Shown here: positions 24,301 through 38,525 of the stretch, in pieces
Position numbering within the stretch: the stretch's first letter is position 1
Layout of the letters: each line of letters starts with the position of its first letter
Assembly (NCBI GenBank): GCA_963281255.1
Contig: OY725498.1
Location: 1-64,000, forward strand
DNA length: 64,000 nt
Origin: Aphrocallistes beatrix
Lineage: Eukaryota > Porifera > Hexactinellida > Sceptrulophora > Aphrocallistidae
Direction of reading: 5' to 3'
The notes under the pieces: generated by a model
The model's database searches: none
What the model saw: only the letters and a program-made list of their open reading frames with translations
What the model was told of the DNA's origin: nothing
Program-made: the position numbers and the translations under genes

Positions 24301-25126
24301 AGACGGGAAATATGTCCAAATTAAAACTTAGGTCAAGTGGCGTAGCTACGGGGGAGCCAGTCGGGGCCACAGTAGGACCCCACCGCTTCAGTATTTCTGC
24401 TTAGCGGGCCCCGCTGAAATATTTTAGTGCCCCAGGTGTGTCCAGGTTGAGACCAACGTCTGGCTACGCCACTGGTTAGGTCCATAGAGAACCTGTGGCC
24501 TGTGCCCGCCATTTTGCAGGTCCCTTGGAGGCCTGGATATGTGTATACAGTATCTTACCAGTTAAAACGTCAAATCAGTTATAAGTATAACGCATAATAT
24601 CTAGAAAATCCAGGCATTTTCCATCAATTATTATACATAAATTTGCCCGGAATGTTCAGATATTTTACATGATAACTGATTTGACGTTTTAACGGTGACA
24701 TAAATAACTCATATGGTGCATCACAGCTCAAACAGACGCACTCTTGCGGTATTGCTGGCAGTACAGGATGGTCGCGTCCAAAACGCGGAGTCCCTCTTCT
24801 TGCTGCGCTTCGTTGAAGGTGAGCATCGCGTGGATGAAGAACGCGAATCCGTAGCCGTAGTGGCAGAGTGGCGACCCTCCACGACGCATCCCCGCTTGGA
24901 AATGCTCCATAGCAGCAGCAGGGTTTGTCAGGAATGTACTAAACCCTTCCCGCGTGTATGTTTCCTCCTCCTCGAAGCTCATTACTGGTGGACCTGAATC
25001 TCCATTCAGTTGAGTCTTGCTTTCGTAGCATTCCTGGATGGGGAGGCTGTTACTAGAATGAAAATCGTCGCTATTTTTAGAGTTGTCCGTAGCTTTTGTG
25101 TCGTGATTTCTGTCGTGATCAGCCAT
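21352..25126 (-). CDS. TTC39: Tetratricopeptide repeat protein 39 (TTC39) family
   Basis: Seven exons: 25126-24742, 24269-24054, 23995-23656, 23601-23443, 23337-23129, 21988-21642 and 21591-21352. They join in frame to 631 residues, the usual size of animal TTC39 proteins. Family hallmarks are TREGFSTFLTNPAAAMEHF near residue 75, GGLGIRKVWKSYNKTFK in exon 2, RAVYMGYGTFHLMLSLIPDK in exon 3 and helical TPR pairs through exons 4-7. Family members are cytosolic scaffolds, and vertebrate TTC39B is linked to LXR and lipid homeostasis. No enzymatic residues are expected. A block of about 65 acidic residues (exon 3) interrupts the conserved part. Intron 5 is swollen by a 35-bp minisatellite whose terminal unit supplies the acceptor of exon 6. 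The paralogue (A, B or C) cannot be named. Confidence 0.9.
21986..23110. repeat. 35-bp minisatellite in TTC39 intron 5, about 32 copies
   Basis: The unit on the plus strand is ACCCTACACACACGAATAAG plus AACACCGTACTGTGT, with small variants (AAG/AGG, CAC/CAT, TGTGT/TGTAT). It is tandem with no spacers. On the gene strand each unit contains GTGTGTGTAG followed by G, so each resembles a 3' splice site. Confidence 0.95.
24331..24478. repeat. Small inverted-repeat element, AGTGGCGTAGCTACG type
   Basis: Starts AGTGGCGTAGCTACGGGGG and ends GGCTACGCCACT, forming short inverted termini around about 125 bp of non-coding sequence rich in GGGGCC words. It lies in intron 1 of TTC39. A related but diverged sequence occurs around 18690-18790. 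Confidence 0.6.
24557..24703. mobile_element. Palindromic MITE with TTAAAACGTCAAATCAGTTAT termini
   Basis: About 25-bp terminal inverted repeats, GTTAAAACGTCAAATCAGTT at the left and its complement at the right, enclose about 95 bp of AT-rich DNA. It lies in intron 1 of TTC39, close to exon 1. Confidence 0.75.
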
Positions 25127-25320
25127 TCTATAAATTGGATATGTAATAGATTGAAAAGTAAGAGCAGCCAAACAACTCTAGTCCACTTTCACAATGGGCT
25201 GCACGTCTCATTTATGCAATCGGAGCTATTATGACTTGTCACAGAGTGAATAGGAAGTCTGGACTATAAAAGGGAGACACGCTCTAACCCATAAGTTTAA
25301 ATTCTGACTTCATTATTGAG
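25127..25320. promoter_or_regulatory. Bidirectional promoter region between TTC39 and CaMKK
   Basis: The start codons of the two divergent genes are only 194 bp apart. A TATA box, TATAAAAG at 25265-25272, lies about 50 bp before the CaMKK ATG. On the TTC39 side the start is preceded by ATTTATAGAATG. The genes must share promoter DNA. Confidence 0.6.
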
Positions 25321-29583
<4,263 letters not shown>

Positions 29584-29718
29584 ACTGACTCATTTTGCAT
29601 GTATTTTTCAATATACTATTTTAGACATTAATTATGACGTCATTCCACTCAATTTATACAGATTAACAAATATACACGCATAAGGCAGCTCTCATAAAAG
29701 TTAAAAATACACATTCCA
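29584..29718. other. Convergent 3' spacer between CaMKK and receptor phosphatase
   Basis: Only 135 bp separate the two stop codons on opposite strands, so the 3' untranslated regions probably overlap. No clear AATAAA was found for either gene here. Confidence 0.5.
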
Positions 29719-32700
29719 TTATGTGTCAGTCGTATCCAGGGTGTCCAGGTCCGACCCCGACTCCTTGGCCCGTCCCTCCCCGCTGCGGACGCAGAAGTTG
29801 GCGTAGGCGTCGAAGGACTCGAGGTAGCAGTACACGAAGTTGTAGCACATCTCCAGCTGCGCGACGGACCCCACAAGACGCGGCCTCTGAGTGCGCGCCT
29901 TCTTCAGGACCTGGAACACGTCCACCAGGTGCTCCGGCTTCAGCTTCTCCAGCACCGAGTACATCGTCACGAAGGTGCCGCTCCGCCCCATCCCGTCCCT
30001 AGCACGCGCGTAAACTCACAGCTCCATAGAGCTATTTATAGATCTCACAGCTGAGAGAGCTATTTATAGAACTCACCTGCAGTGCACCGTGATGGGCGGG
30101 TTCCGATTGGCTGCTTGTAGCTTCTCGATGGTGTTGATGATGGCGAGGAAAGGTGTCAGCTTCTCAGGTTCCGTGGAGTCCGGCCAATCGCGTAATCGGA
30201 TCTGCGTCACCTTCTTCTGATTCGTCACCTGCTCCATGGATACCATTAAACCACTTAGTTATGCTTAGATCAACCTAGACTTTTACGTACCTTGGACCCA
30301 ATGAACTTGTTGTGGAAGGAGAAGACGAGGTTCATTCTGTGCAGGATGAACCCCTCCTCCAGCTGCTCGTGCAGACTGGAGACTGAGTAGTTCCCGAAGC
30401 AGACAGTCTCGCCGGCGTCCGGCCAGTACTTGTAGCAGCTCTCCTGTAAACAAAAACAATTCTTGTTTACTTCTAGCAAATTAGAATGTCCGGAAATGAT
30501 GAGAAGCCATTGGACAGAAACACGCGGCAGGTCTGCTATCAGGCCAGAGACGCATTCTTCAGCTGCATCGACGGTAACCAAGGCAACGAGTCTGCGTGCG
30601 AGAAGGTGAAGGGCACATACCTGAGCGTCTGCCCGGCTACCTGGGTGAAGCACTTCAGAGAGAAGCGAATCTTCGACCAGAAAAAGGCGGAATTGGAGCG
30701 GCGAGGCTACCAAGACAGACCCACCTAACCTCATTAAATAGTTCCTGTACTCATGTGTTGCTAGGTTATTAGAATGAATGTGAAGTGTCTAAAAATAGCA
30801 CCTGTCCGTCCTCTTGCAGCTGGCACAGCATAACGATCACAGCTGACTCCTTCTCGTGCACCATCCGCCAGAAGTCCCCCACCGTCTCCTCCGAGGGCGA
30901 CTGCGCCACCAGATAGGCGCGCTTCCGCTTGTACCCCTACGACGATACTATAAATAGACTCACTACCTCGCCGTCATCTAACTATTACCATCTTATAACA
31001 TTAAGCAATGGCTGGCTAGCTAGCTAGTTGATAAGTTAGGTAGCTAGCTAGTTGATAAGTTAGTTAGCTAGCTAGTTGATAAGTTAGGTAGCTAGCTAGT
31101 TGATAAGTTAGTTAGCTAGCTAGTTGATAAGTTAGTTAGCTAGCTAGTTGATAAGTTAGGTAGCTAGCTAGTTGATAAGTTAGTTAGCTAGCTAGTTGAT
31201 AAGTTAGTTAGCTAGCTAGTTGATAAGTTAGGTAGCTAGCTAGTTGATAAGTTAGTTAGCTAGCTAGTTGATAAGTTAGTTAGCTAGCTAGTTGATAAGT
31301 TAGTTAGCTAGCTAGTTGATAAGTTAGGTAGCTAGCTAGTTGATTAGTTAGTTAGCTAGCTAGGTAGCTATTAAGATAGCACTCACATCTACGAAACTGG
31401 CGTTGATGTAGTCGGTATCTTCGTTGTTTCGCGGAGTTATTCGTACGCGCGAGTCGTCGTCTGTAAAAACAAGAAAATAAAGAATGATTCTATAAATAGA
31501 CATAGAAACAGGAACTCACAAGGAACGCGGTCTGGAAACCGGTTTTTGTGCCGGTTCGTTTCGACTTTGCCAAATGCGCAACTGTCCTCCGTGGGCTGAC
31601 GGCCGTACTCCTCTAGGAGCTGTGAACAATATAACGATAACAACTGGCACTTCCTCGATACGGATAGAGCGATTGGAATGCTTACCATGAACTGCTTCTG
31701 TAACGTGGACATCGCCTTTCCCTTGTAGCTGTCCCCCTCCTCGTCTCTGTAGCTATTTATAGTAGCAACGGCGATGTCGGACGGAATGCTGGTGTCGCCA
31801 CTCGTGACCAGCTCCACCAGCGCGTCGTGAATGAACACGTACTGCTCCTATAAATAGAACTGACGCGTCATGCGCGGGATTATTCTATAAATAGAGTCGT
31901 GAGTGAGTCTACCTCCGTCTGCACCATGAAGTTCCGCTTGCTGCGCATGAGCCGCACGAACTCGTACACGTTCACGTTGTCCTCCAGCTGGATGCGCTCC
32001 AGCATCGAGTTCAGCGTAATGTACGTCCCAGTCCTCCCCACGCCCGCACTACAGACAAACAGCTGTCAATCCTGTTCTGGATCAGCTGATTCCATTATGA
32101 ATCAGCTGATCCTGTCCTGAATCAGCTGATTGGCACTCACCTGCAGTGCACCACGTGCGGTCCCGTCGTGTCTGTCAGCTGATTCCGGTTCACTGTGCGG
32201 ATGAAGGCGATGAGACTGGTGGCGAACAGCGGCACTCCATGGTCCGGCCACACCGTGAAGTGGAAGTGCCGCACATCTAGGCTCTTTCCCCCAGCAACCT
32301 ATTCGGTGAAAGGAATGTTGAGTTTATATAAATATAAGCATTCTAACTGAATGTATAGAGTGTTATCAGCCCTAGCAACAACATCTCCCGTGAGGAATTT
32401 GAGAATGTTCTCCCAGTACAAGCCCCAGCCGAGAGGGTCGGAGTTCTCGTTCGAGTTCCGCCAGTTCCTCTCCGACGGAGACCAGCTGGTCTCGCCCATG
32501 CACGACGTGCCGCTGCTGGCCAATCAGGACGAGCGCTGGTACAACATGGTGGTGGAGGTGCCGCGCTGGTCGAGCGCCAAAATGGAGATCGCGACCAAAG
32601 AGCCGCTGACGCCGATCAAGCAGGACGTGAAGAAGGGCAAGCTGAGGTGAGCTAAAAATAGATTGCCCCACCGTGCTCATCCAATCCTTGCTCAGGTTCG

Positions 32701-35700
32701 TGAACAGCTGCTTCCCGTACCGCGGCTATCTCTGGAACTACGGCGCCCTCCCGCAGACCTGGGAGGACCCCGAGCACCTGGACCCGCGGACCTCCGCGAA
32801 GGGCGACAACGACCCCCTCGACGTGTGCGAGCTGGGCTCCCGCGTGGGTCTGCGCGGGGAAGTGAAGCGCGTGAAGCTGCTGGGCGCGCTGGCCATGATC
32901 GACGAGGGCGAGACGGACTGGAAGCTTTTGGCGGTGGACGTAGCCGACCCGCTGGCCGCGCAGCTGGGCTCGCTGGAGGACGTGGAGCGGCTGATGCCCG
33001 GCCTGCTCCGCCACACCTTCAGATGGTTCCAGATCTACAAGGTAGCCTCCCTCGCGACCGCACTGCTGCGTAGTTATGCGTCCCTTCTAGATCCCGACCG
33101 GCAAGCCTCCGACTCAGTTCGGCCTGGACGGAAAGTTCCAATCCGCCGAGTTCGCGCGGGGCGTGGTGGAGGAGACGCACGCGCAGTGGCAGCGTCTGAT
33201 TGGCGGAGAGGTGAAGGGGAACGGCGGTCTGGACATCCGGAACACCAGCATCAAGGGCTCCCCCGGCTACCTCAGCCAATCAGAAGCCAAGGCCTTTCTA
33301 GAGGGACACCCCGCCCCAGGGCCCCCTGCCCCCATCCCCGAGTCAGCTGATCTGGTCGACTTCGTGAAGGATTTCTAAACTTAGAACTTTAGGAACTATT
33401 TTTGGAATATTTGAGTTAGATTATTCGATGTAGTGATTCAGTAGAAATATCCAACAATGACGTCATAGATCCTAATCTGTCCCAGTTAGAATGAATCAGC
33501 TGTTCAGACTCAGGTCTCAGGTCTGCACCAATCAGCTGTGCAGGAATTACTTGCGGTTAGGCGGGCACTATAACAAGGAGTTCAAGCAGACCACCCAGGA
33601 CGGAGAGGTGCTAGGCTGGCACAGGTGTGAAGAAGGAGTGCACGCATTCCCGCGCGACAAGATAGCGGGACACAGGCGGGTGGGACTAATGGGCGTGAAA
33701 ATCGGCGTCACGAACATGTGGCACAAGTTCAGCGGGGAACAAATCATATGCACCATCATCCAGGTACATCCATGGTTCTAGTCCGCCTAGCCGCTAGCCA
33801 ATGGGCTCATCGGGTTCCTCCGCAGGTGTTGGAGAACCACGTGGTGCAGATGCGCAGTCTCACGTACCACGACGAAGTGGCGATGCTGGTGGGGACGGGG
33901 GACCTGCCGTGGCCGGGACCACCCAAGGAGCGCGCCATGCTGACGGAGCAGGAGTGGCGGCAGCAGCTGAAGGACGAGGCGAAGGAGGTCATGTGTCGCC
34001 GGGCGGGCGTCCCGTTCAAGAGGTTCATCGGGAAGTTCCCCGTCTCGCTGGACGGCCTGCTGCCGCCGGGCACGGCGCTGGACACCTCGCACCTACGCGT
34101 GGGGCAGTTCGTAGACGCGCTGGGCATCACCAGGGACAAGGGCTTCCAGGGCGTCATGAAGCGCTGGGGCTTCCACGGAATGCCCGCCTCCCACGGACAG
34201 ACCAAGACGCACCGGAAGATGGGAAACGTAGCCTCCAGCGGGATGGGCCGCGTCTGGAAGGGGACCAAGATGCCCGGGCACATGGGCAACGACCTCCTGT
34301 GAGTTCTATAAATAGATTCTACAGCCAGCTGTGTTATAAATAGACTCTAGGAGCTGTGCTATAAATAGCTCGGTTCTAAAGATAGCCTCGTTTAGGATGA
34401 AGTGGGCGATGCAGGTGGTGCGGATCAACCACCGGCTGGGGCTGGTGTACCTGCACGGGGCCATCCCCGGGACCAAGGGGGAGTCGTGGGTGCAGCTGAG
34501 GGACTCTCTCCACCGTCCGACGACCGCGGAGCTGCCGGTGCTGCCCTTCCCCACCAGCGCCCTGGAGGCGCTCCCCTGCGAGGAGATCTGCGACGCGGTG
34601 CACGCGCCGGGAGAGGAGAATCTGCGGTTCTCGCTGGACACCAGCCGCATGGGCGAGCACCTCAGACTCTCCGTCGAGACCCGCAAGCGCGAGGTCTGGG
34701 ACTTTGACATTCCAGAAAAGAAAGACTAGTTTGTTGTTGTTGTTTGTTTGTTTACGGAGAATGACTGCACTTACCGTGGAGACTGTCAGGTCCCGAATGA
34801 TGTAGTCGGACAGCTGGGTTTCTTTCTGCATTTTGACGGACATCAGTCCCAGCTGCAGTTCCTGGTCCAGCTCCTCCGGCCAGTACTTGTCGCACTTGGT
34901 GCGCTCGTTCTATAAATAGAACAGTTCTAAGTTTAGCTTCTAAGGGAACCAGGGCGAGGCATTTATTCTTAGAAACATAACTGACAAAACTTAGTGCCCG
35001 GACGAAAGTATTCTACCACCGCAGAAATCTCCATACAAATATTATTAACATGGATATACTGTATATAAGGCCGCACAGTAACTTGCGGATTTGGGACTAG
35101 GGATGCGGTAGAAGATGGTTGAACTAATACATGAGCTGCCTTAAATAATTAACAAAGCACAATAGAGCTTAGGAATGTATTACCAGCAAATATAAATATG
35201 TCAAAGTACCCATATCCGTTGTTAAAATTGAGATTAGTCACCATAGGTTGCGCAATAGGTTATATTTGTGACAAATTTGGTGATTTTCAGAGGCCGTTTA
35301 GGGGCACTTCTAACTGTTTTTATTATAAGATTATTCACTTAGAACTGAGATTTGAATGTGTTGGAATTTTTTCATGGAATGTTGCTATGGAAACGTGTTT
35401 TGGTCAGTTGGGGTCATATCTTGAAAACCGCAAGAGCTAGACATTCAAATGTAATTCCATTTGATAGCAAATAGACTACTTCCTATTAGGCAATTATATA
35501 ATTACTACACCTCGATTTTACAATTTTAATAAATCATCTCTCTGCCATTTGTGTCGCTTATCACCACTTGGAGAGTGGCACAATAACGGAATTATAAATC
35601 TTAAATTTGGCTTCAAAGTTGGAACTTTGCATGCTGCACACCTCTAAACCAATCAAAAAATGCAAAATAATGTATTTATTTGTCGTTTCGATTCCATGAA

Positions 35701-37668
35701 ACAGCTTATGGATTGTCACACCCTAGCAACACATGATGTACTCAATAATGTAGCACTCACTCCGACTATGTCGTATTCCTTGATGTTGGTTACCATGACG
35801 ATGTTCTGGCATTTCACTTCCCACACCATTCGCCAGAAATCCTCCAGCGTCTCCAGCAGTGGACCTACACACTCAGCGCTAAATTTAGCTCCAAACTGCT
35901 ATAAATAGCTCTTACCTTGGGCTGCAATGAACTTGTTAGGATCCCTGTATCCCTACAAAATGATCCGAATTCCATCATTCATTCATTCAGCCAATCAATC
36001 AATCAACCAACCAACCAATCAACTCACATCGATGTAGTTGGCGTTAATGTAGTCTGAGTTCTCCTTTCCTGGTAGGGCCATTAGCCTCACTCTTGAATGG
36101 TCGTCTACAAATAACGCAAATGAAAGTCAGCTGTTTCAGCTCGGTCAGCTGATCGCTACTTACATGGCACGATGTTCCTGTATCTGTTCTTGTGTCGGTT
36201 TCCGTCCAGCTGGGAGGCTTGGAAGGTTGCCTGAGGCGCCATTTCGAGACTCTATTACGCGACAGAATCACATACCAGGAGTAGATAGTGTCGCTATGCA
36301 GCCCCTAGTTACCTGGTACTCCATGTGGAATCCTTGGCTCATGTCTTCGTGTAGCTTCTTCACGTGCTCCGGAAGTGCCGGTACGGCAATCGGCAGCAGC
36401 CGCCTATGGACTGAAAATCAGCTGATCAGTAGGCAGTACAAGTACATAGCCAATCAACTGATCCGTGGGTAAGCCATGCGACGCCACTTGTTAACGCAGT
36501 TGCTCGTAAATGAATGGCAGACCTATTTAGAATTGAACTAGCAGCTAACTACGAGCACAGCCAATACAGGATTTGCTCGAATGCAGTTCGAAGTGTTTGC
36601 TAAAGAACCTCAAAGCGAGGAACAAATATTGATGTCTACCTACGTTATGATTCTACCACAGTGGCAGTTCTATAAATAGCTCTACTCTATAAATAGACTC
36701 ACGCATCTCGCTCATGAATGGCTGGTCTGGGTTGGCCCCGCCGTCCATGTCCATCATCTGGCTGCCCAGCATCACACTCTTGCGCATGCCCCGCGGCTTG
36801 TCCTTCAGCTGCAGCCCCTCCCCCTCCGTCTGGCTGGGAGACCTGCCCAGCAGCGCCAGGTACCACGGTATCGTGGACTTCCTCTTAGCATACCTAGGAC
36901 ACATTACGGTAACTATGATACACGATCAGTGATTGGAATGTCGTTGCTGTATTACCATATCCCGCACGCTATCACCAGAGCTAACACTACGATCAGTAAG
37001 ATTATGATCACTGCGAAACTAACAGCAAACGCGATTGCGGCCTGGTTCGCTCCGACCCCAGGCGCCCCTGAGCTGCCAGCTGTCGTGGAGAGAGGCGTAG
37101 GCGTAGGCGCCAAACTGGGACTAACACTTGAGCTAGTTCCCGGCACAATACCGACCGTTTCTGTGGTTTCTTCTGGCGGTACACTGCTCTGCGGACTGAA
37201 TGATGACGTCAGAATTGGAGATGACGAGGGGATTAGTACGACACTAGATGATGGCGTTGATGCTACAGTTAACATGAGTGATGACGTAGCACTCAGCAGG
37301 AGTGATGTCGTAGCGTTTAACATGCGTGATGTCGTAGCGTTTAACATGCGTGATGCCGTAGCGTTTAACATGAGTGATGTCGTAGCGTTTAACATGGGTG
37401 ATGACGTAGAGTTTAGCATGGGTGATGACGTAGAGTTTAGCATGGGTGATGACGTAGCGTTGATCATGATGCTAACTGTCGTCGAGTTAAATAGGATGCT
37501 TGACGTCATTGCCATGGCTACACTGCTGGTAGACACGGGGCTGGGAGAGGGAGTTGCCATTAGACTGGATACAGAGGATGTCATCATTGTGGATTGAAGT
37601 GTCCCCGGTTGTGCACTGAACAGGAGACACAGTGCGGTGAAGTAACAGCTGATCTGCTTCCTGCGCAT
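29719..37668 (-). CDS. Receptor-type protein tyrosine phosphatase with tandem catalytic domains
   Basis: Seventeen exons: 37668-36956, 36893-36703, 36410-36313, 36230-36164, 36104-36028, 35952-35916, 35864-35761, 34909-34775, 32298-32141, 32048-31913, 31847-31686, 31619-31520, 31460-31387, 30936-30802, 30443-30291, 30228-30077 and 29998-29719, joining to 923 residues. A signal peptide is followed by a Ser/Thr-rich, N-glycosylation-rich ectodomain of about 185 residues without Ig or FN3 domains, and a membrane helix near 210-233. D1 has [17 protein letters not shown] (Asp about 493) and [10 protein letters not shown] (Cys about 526). D2 has KNRF, WPDSTEP (Asp about 797) and [10 protein letters not shown] (Cys about 830). 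It resembles short-ectodomain receptors such as PTPRA and PTPRE, which remove phosphate from tyrosine at the plasma membrane. Three opposite-strand genes lie in its introns. Confidence 0.94.
30486..30728 (+). CDS. COA6: COA6-like cytochrome c oxidase assembly factor
   Basis: One exon of 80 residues. It has a twin-cysteine CHCH pattern, CX9C (Cys17, Cys27) followed by CX10C (Cys38, Cys49), the spacing of COA6. The context [17 protein letters not shown] and [13 protein letters not shown] also matches the family. COA6 is a mitochondrial intermembrane-space protein needed to metallate the copper site of cytochrome oxidase subunit 2. The whole gene sits on the opposite strand in a 358-bp intron of the receptor phosphatase (30801-30444). 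Only 42 bp lie between the flanking exon and its ATG, so its promoter must overlap that exon. It ends about 70 bp before the next phosphatase exon. Confidence 0.88.
   Translation: MSGNDEKPLDRNTRQVCYQARDAFFSCIDGNQGNESACEKVKGTYLSVCPATWVKHFREKRIFDQKKAELERRGYQDRPT
31006..31368. repeat. 24-bp tandem repeat in receptor-phosphatase intron, about 15 copies
   Basis: The unit is TAGCTAGCTAGTTGATAAGT plus TAGT or TAGG, repeated almost exactly. It fills most of the intron between the exons at 31387-31460 and 30802-30936. It is rich in the palindrome GCTAGC. Confidence 0.93.
32351..33378 (+). CDS. PPA2: Inorganic pyrophosphatase, probably mitochondrial
   Basis: Three exons: 32351-32646, 32696-33041 and 33091-33378, giving 309 residues. 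The N-terminus is Arg/Ser/Leu-rich without acids for about 20 residues, like a mitochondrial targeting peptide. Family I signature DNDPLDVCE carries the metal-binding aspartates, and [20 protein letters not shown] precedes it. The C-terminal half of the eukaryotic enzyme is present. The enzyme hydrolyses pyrophosphate to two phosphates with Mg2+, pulling biosynthetic reactions forward. It lies inside a receptor-phosphatase intron on the opposite strand, its ATG 52 bp from the phosphatase exon, and is followed 112 bp later by uL3m. The mitochondrial assignment rests on the leader only. Confidence 0.92.
33491..34729 (+). CDS. MRPL3: Mitochondrial large-subunit ribosomal protein uL3m
   Basis: Three exons: 33491-33763, 33826-34298 and 34396-34729, giving 359 residues. 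The N-terminus is basic, like a targeting peptide. The uL3 core includes [20 protein letters not shown], the [20 protein letters not shown] stretch, and the Gly/His/Lys loop ([19 protein letters not shown]) that reaches toward the peptidyl-transferase centre in known ribosomes. It is the second of two tandem plus-strand genes filling one receptor-phosphatase intron. Its stop is 45 bp from the phosphatase exon at 34775. The ATG is preceded by CCCAGTTAGA, an acceptor-like context. Confidence 0.93.
34910..35760. other. Receptor-phosphatase intron 7, no nested gene seen
   Basis: The 851-bp intron is AT-rich. A copy of CTATAAATAG stands at the acceptor end (34910). No conserved reading frame or repeat was recognised in it. 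Confidence 0.5.
37270..37460. repeat. Coding repeat of the receptor-phosphatase ectodomain
   Basis: A unit of 24-30 bp, read on the minus strand, encodes about eight copies of MLNATTS or MLNSTSS. Each carries an N-glycosylation sequon in a Ser/Thr-rich context. The near-identical copies suggest recent in-frame slippage. Confidence 0.85.
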
Positions 37669-38525
37669 TGAACTAACTCGGACTCCTAAATTAGCAGTTT
37701 TATTAAGGTTAAACTAATCCATATTATAGAATGCCTTCAACAAATAGATCTTAGTTTGAACGAGCAATTGCACTAGCTTTGTAGCTAAAATCTAAATTTA
37801 CGTTGGCTCTCTGACGCATTTCGTGGCGAAGGAGCACATTTCTGAATAATCCACCAAAACCCAATCGAGTGACTTTGCAGCCAAATTTATTTTTGATCCC
37901 TCCTCACTCCTGGAACAGGACTGATCACGTGCTTATGCCTATAGCCATGCAGCTTTGTGATAGGAATTGAACTGCGCTGCCATAGAAGTGAGAGAATCCA
38001 CGACATGGCAGTCTAGTTGATCTAGGAATGTGGTATAGAGTGGCAGTGGCAGTGAGACCCTAGTAGCGACACAACGAGATCTCACGTGCTCAAACTCACG
38101 CGAGTTCTTGATTGATCTCAGAGAACCCAACTCTGCTATACGACTAACTGCCTACTGTCACTTCTCTGGGATATGTGATCTCTATAGGGTCAGAGCTCTA
38201 ATTACAGCCTAGCTGATCAAAGCAGTGGAGCTAGGTTTCACTGTATGCACAAACCCGCAAATCCCTCAGAGCTCTCAATGGCCGCAGCTCAGTCCTGGCT
38301 TCTGTGCTTTGCACGGAATCCGCTGTGAATGGAATTTCGGAGTTGTCAAGCCTCTCAAGCTGCGCTAGGTATTTATAGTTCTGATGAATACGCGCCTAGC
38401 ACGTAGACCATTCAGTTATCCTTCCTGCTCGTTCTATTGTTAGAACAGCTGGAGAGCTAATTTTAGTTCATTGCCGCCATTAACTAACGATTCGTGTCTA
38501 TTTTCGCGGCTTAGTTCTTGTAGCA
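37669..38525. other. Divergent spacer between receptor phosphatase and PDZ-SH3 gene
   Basis: An 857-bp region that should hold both promoters. No reading frame of interest was seen. TTCTTGTAGCAATG directly before 38526 looks like a splice acceptor, so a 5' untranslated exon may lie in this region. Confidence 0.5.
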
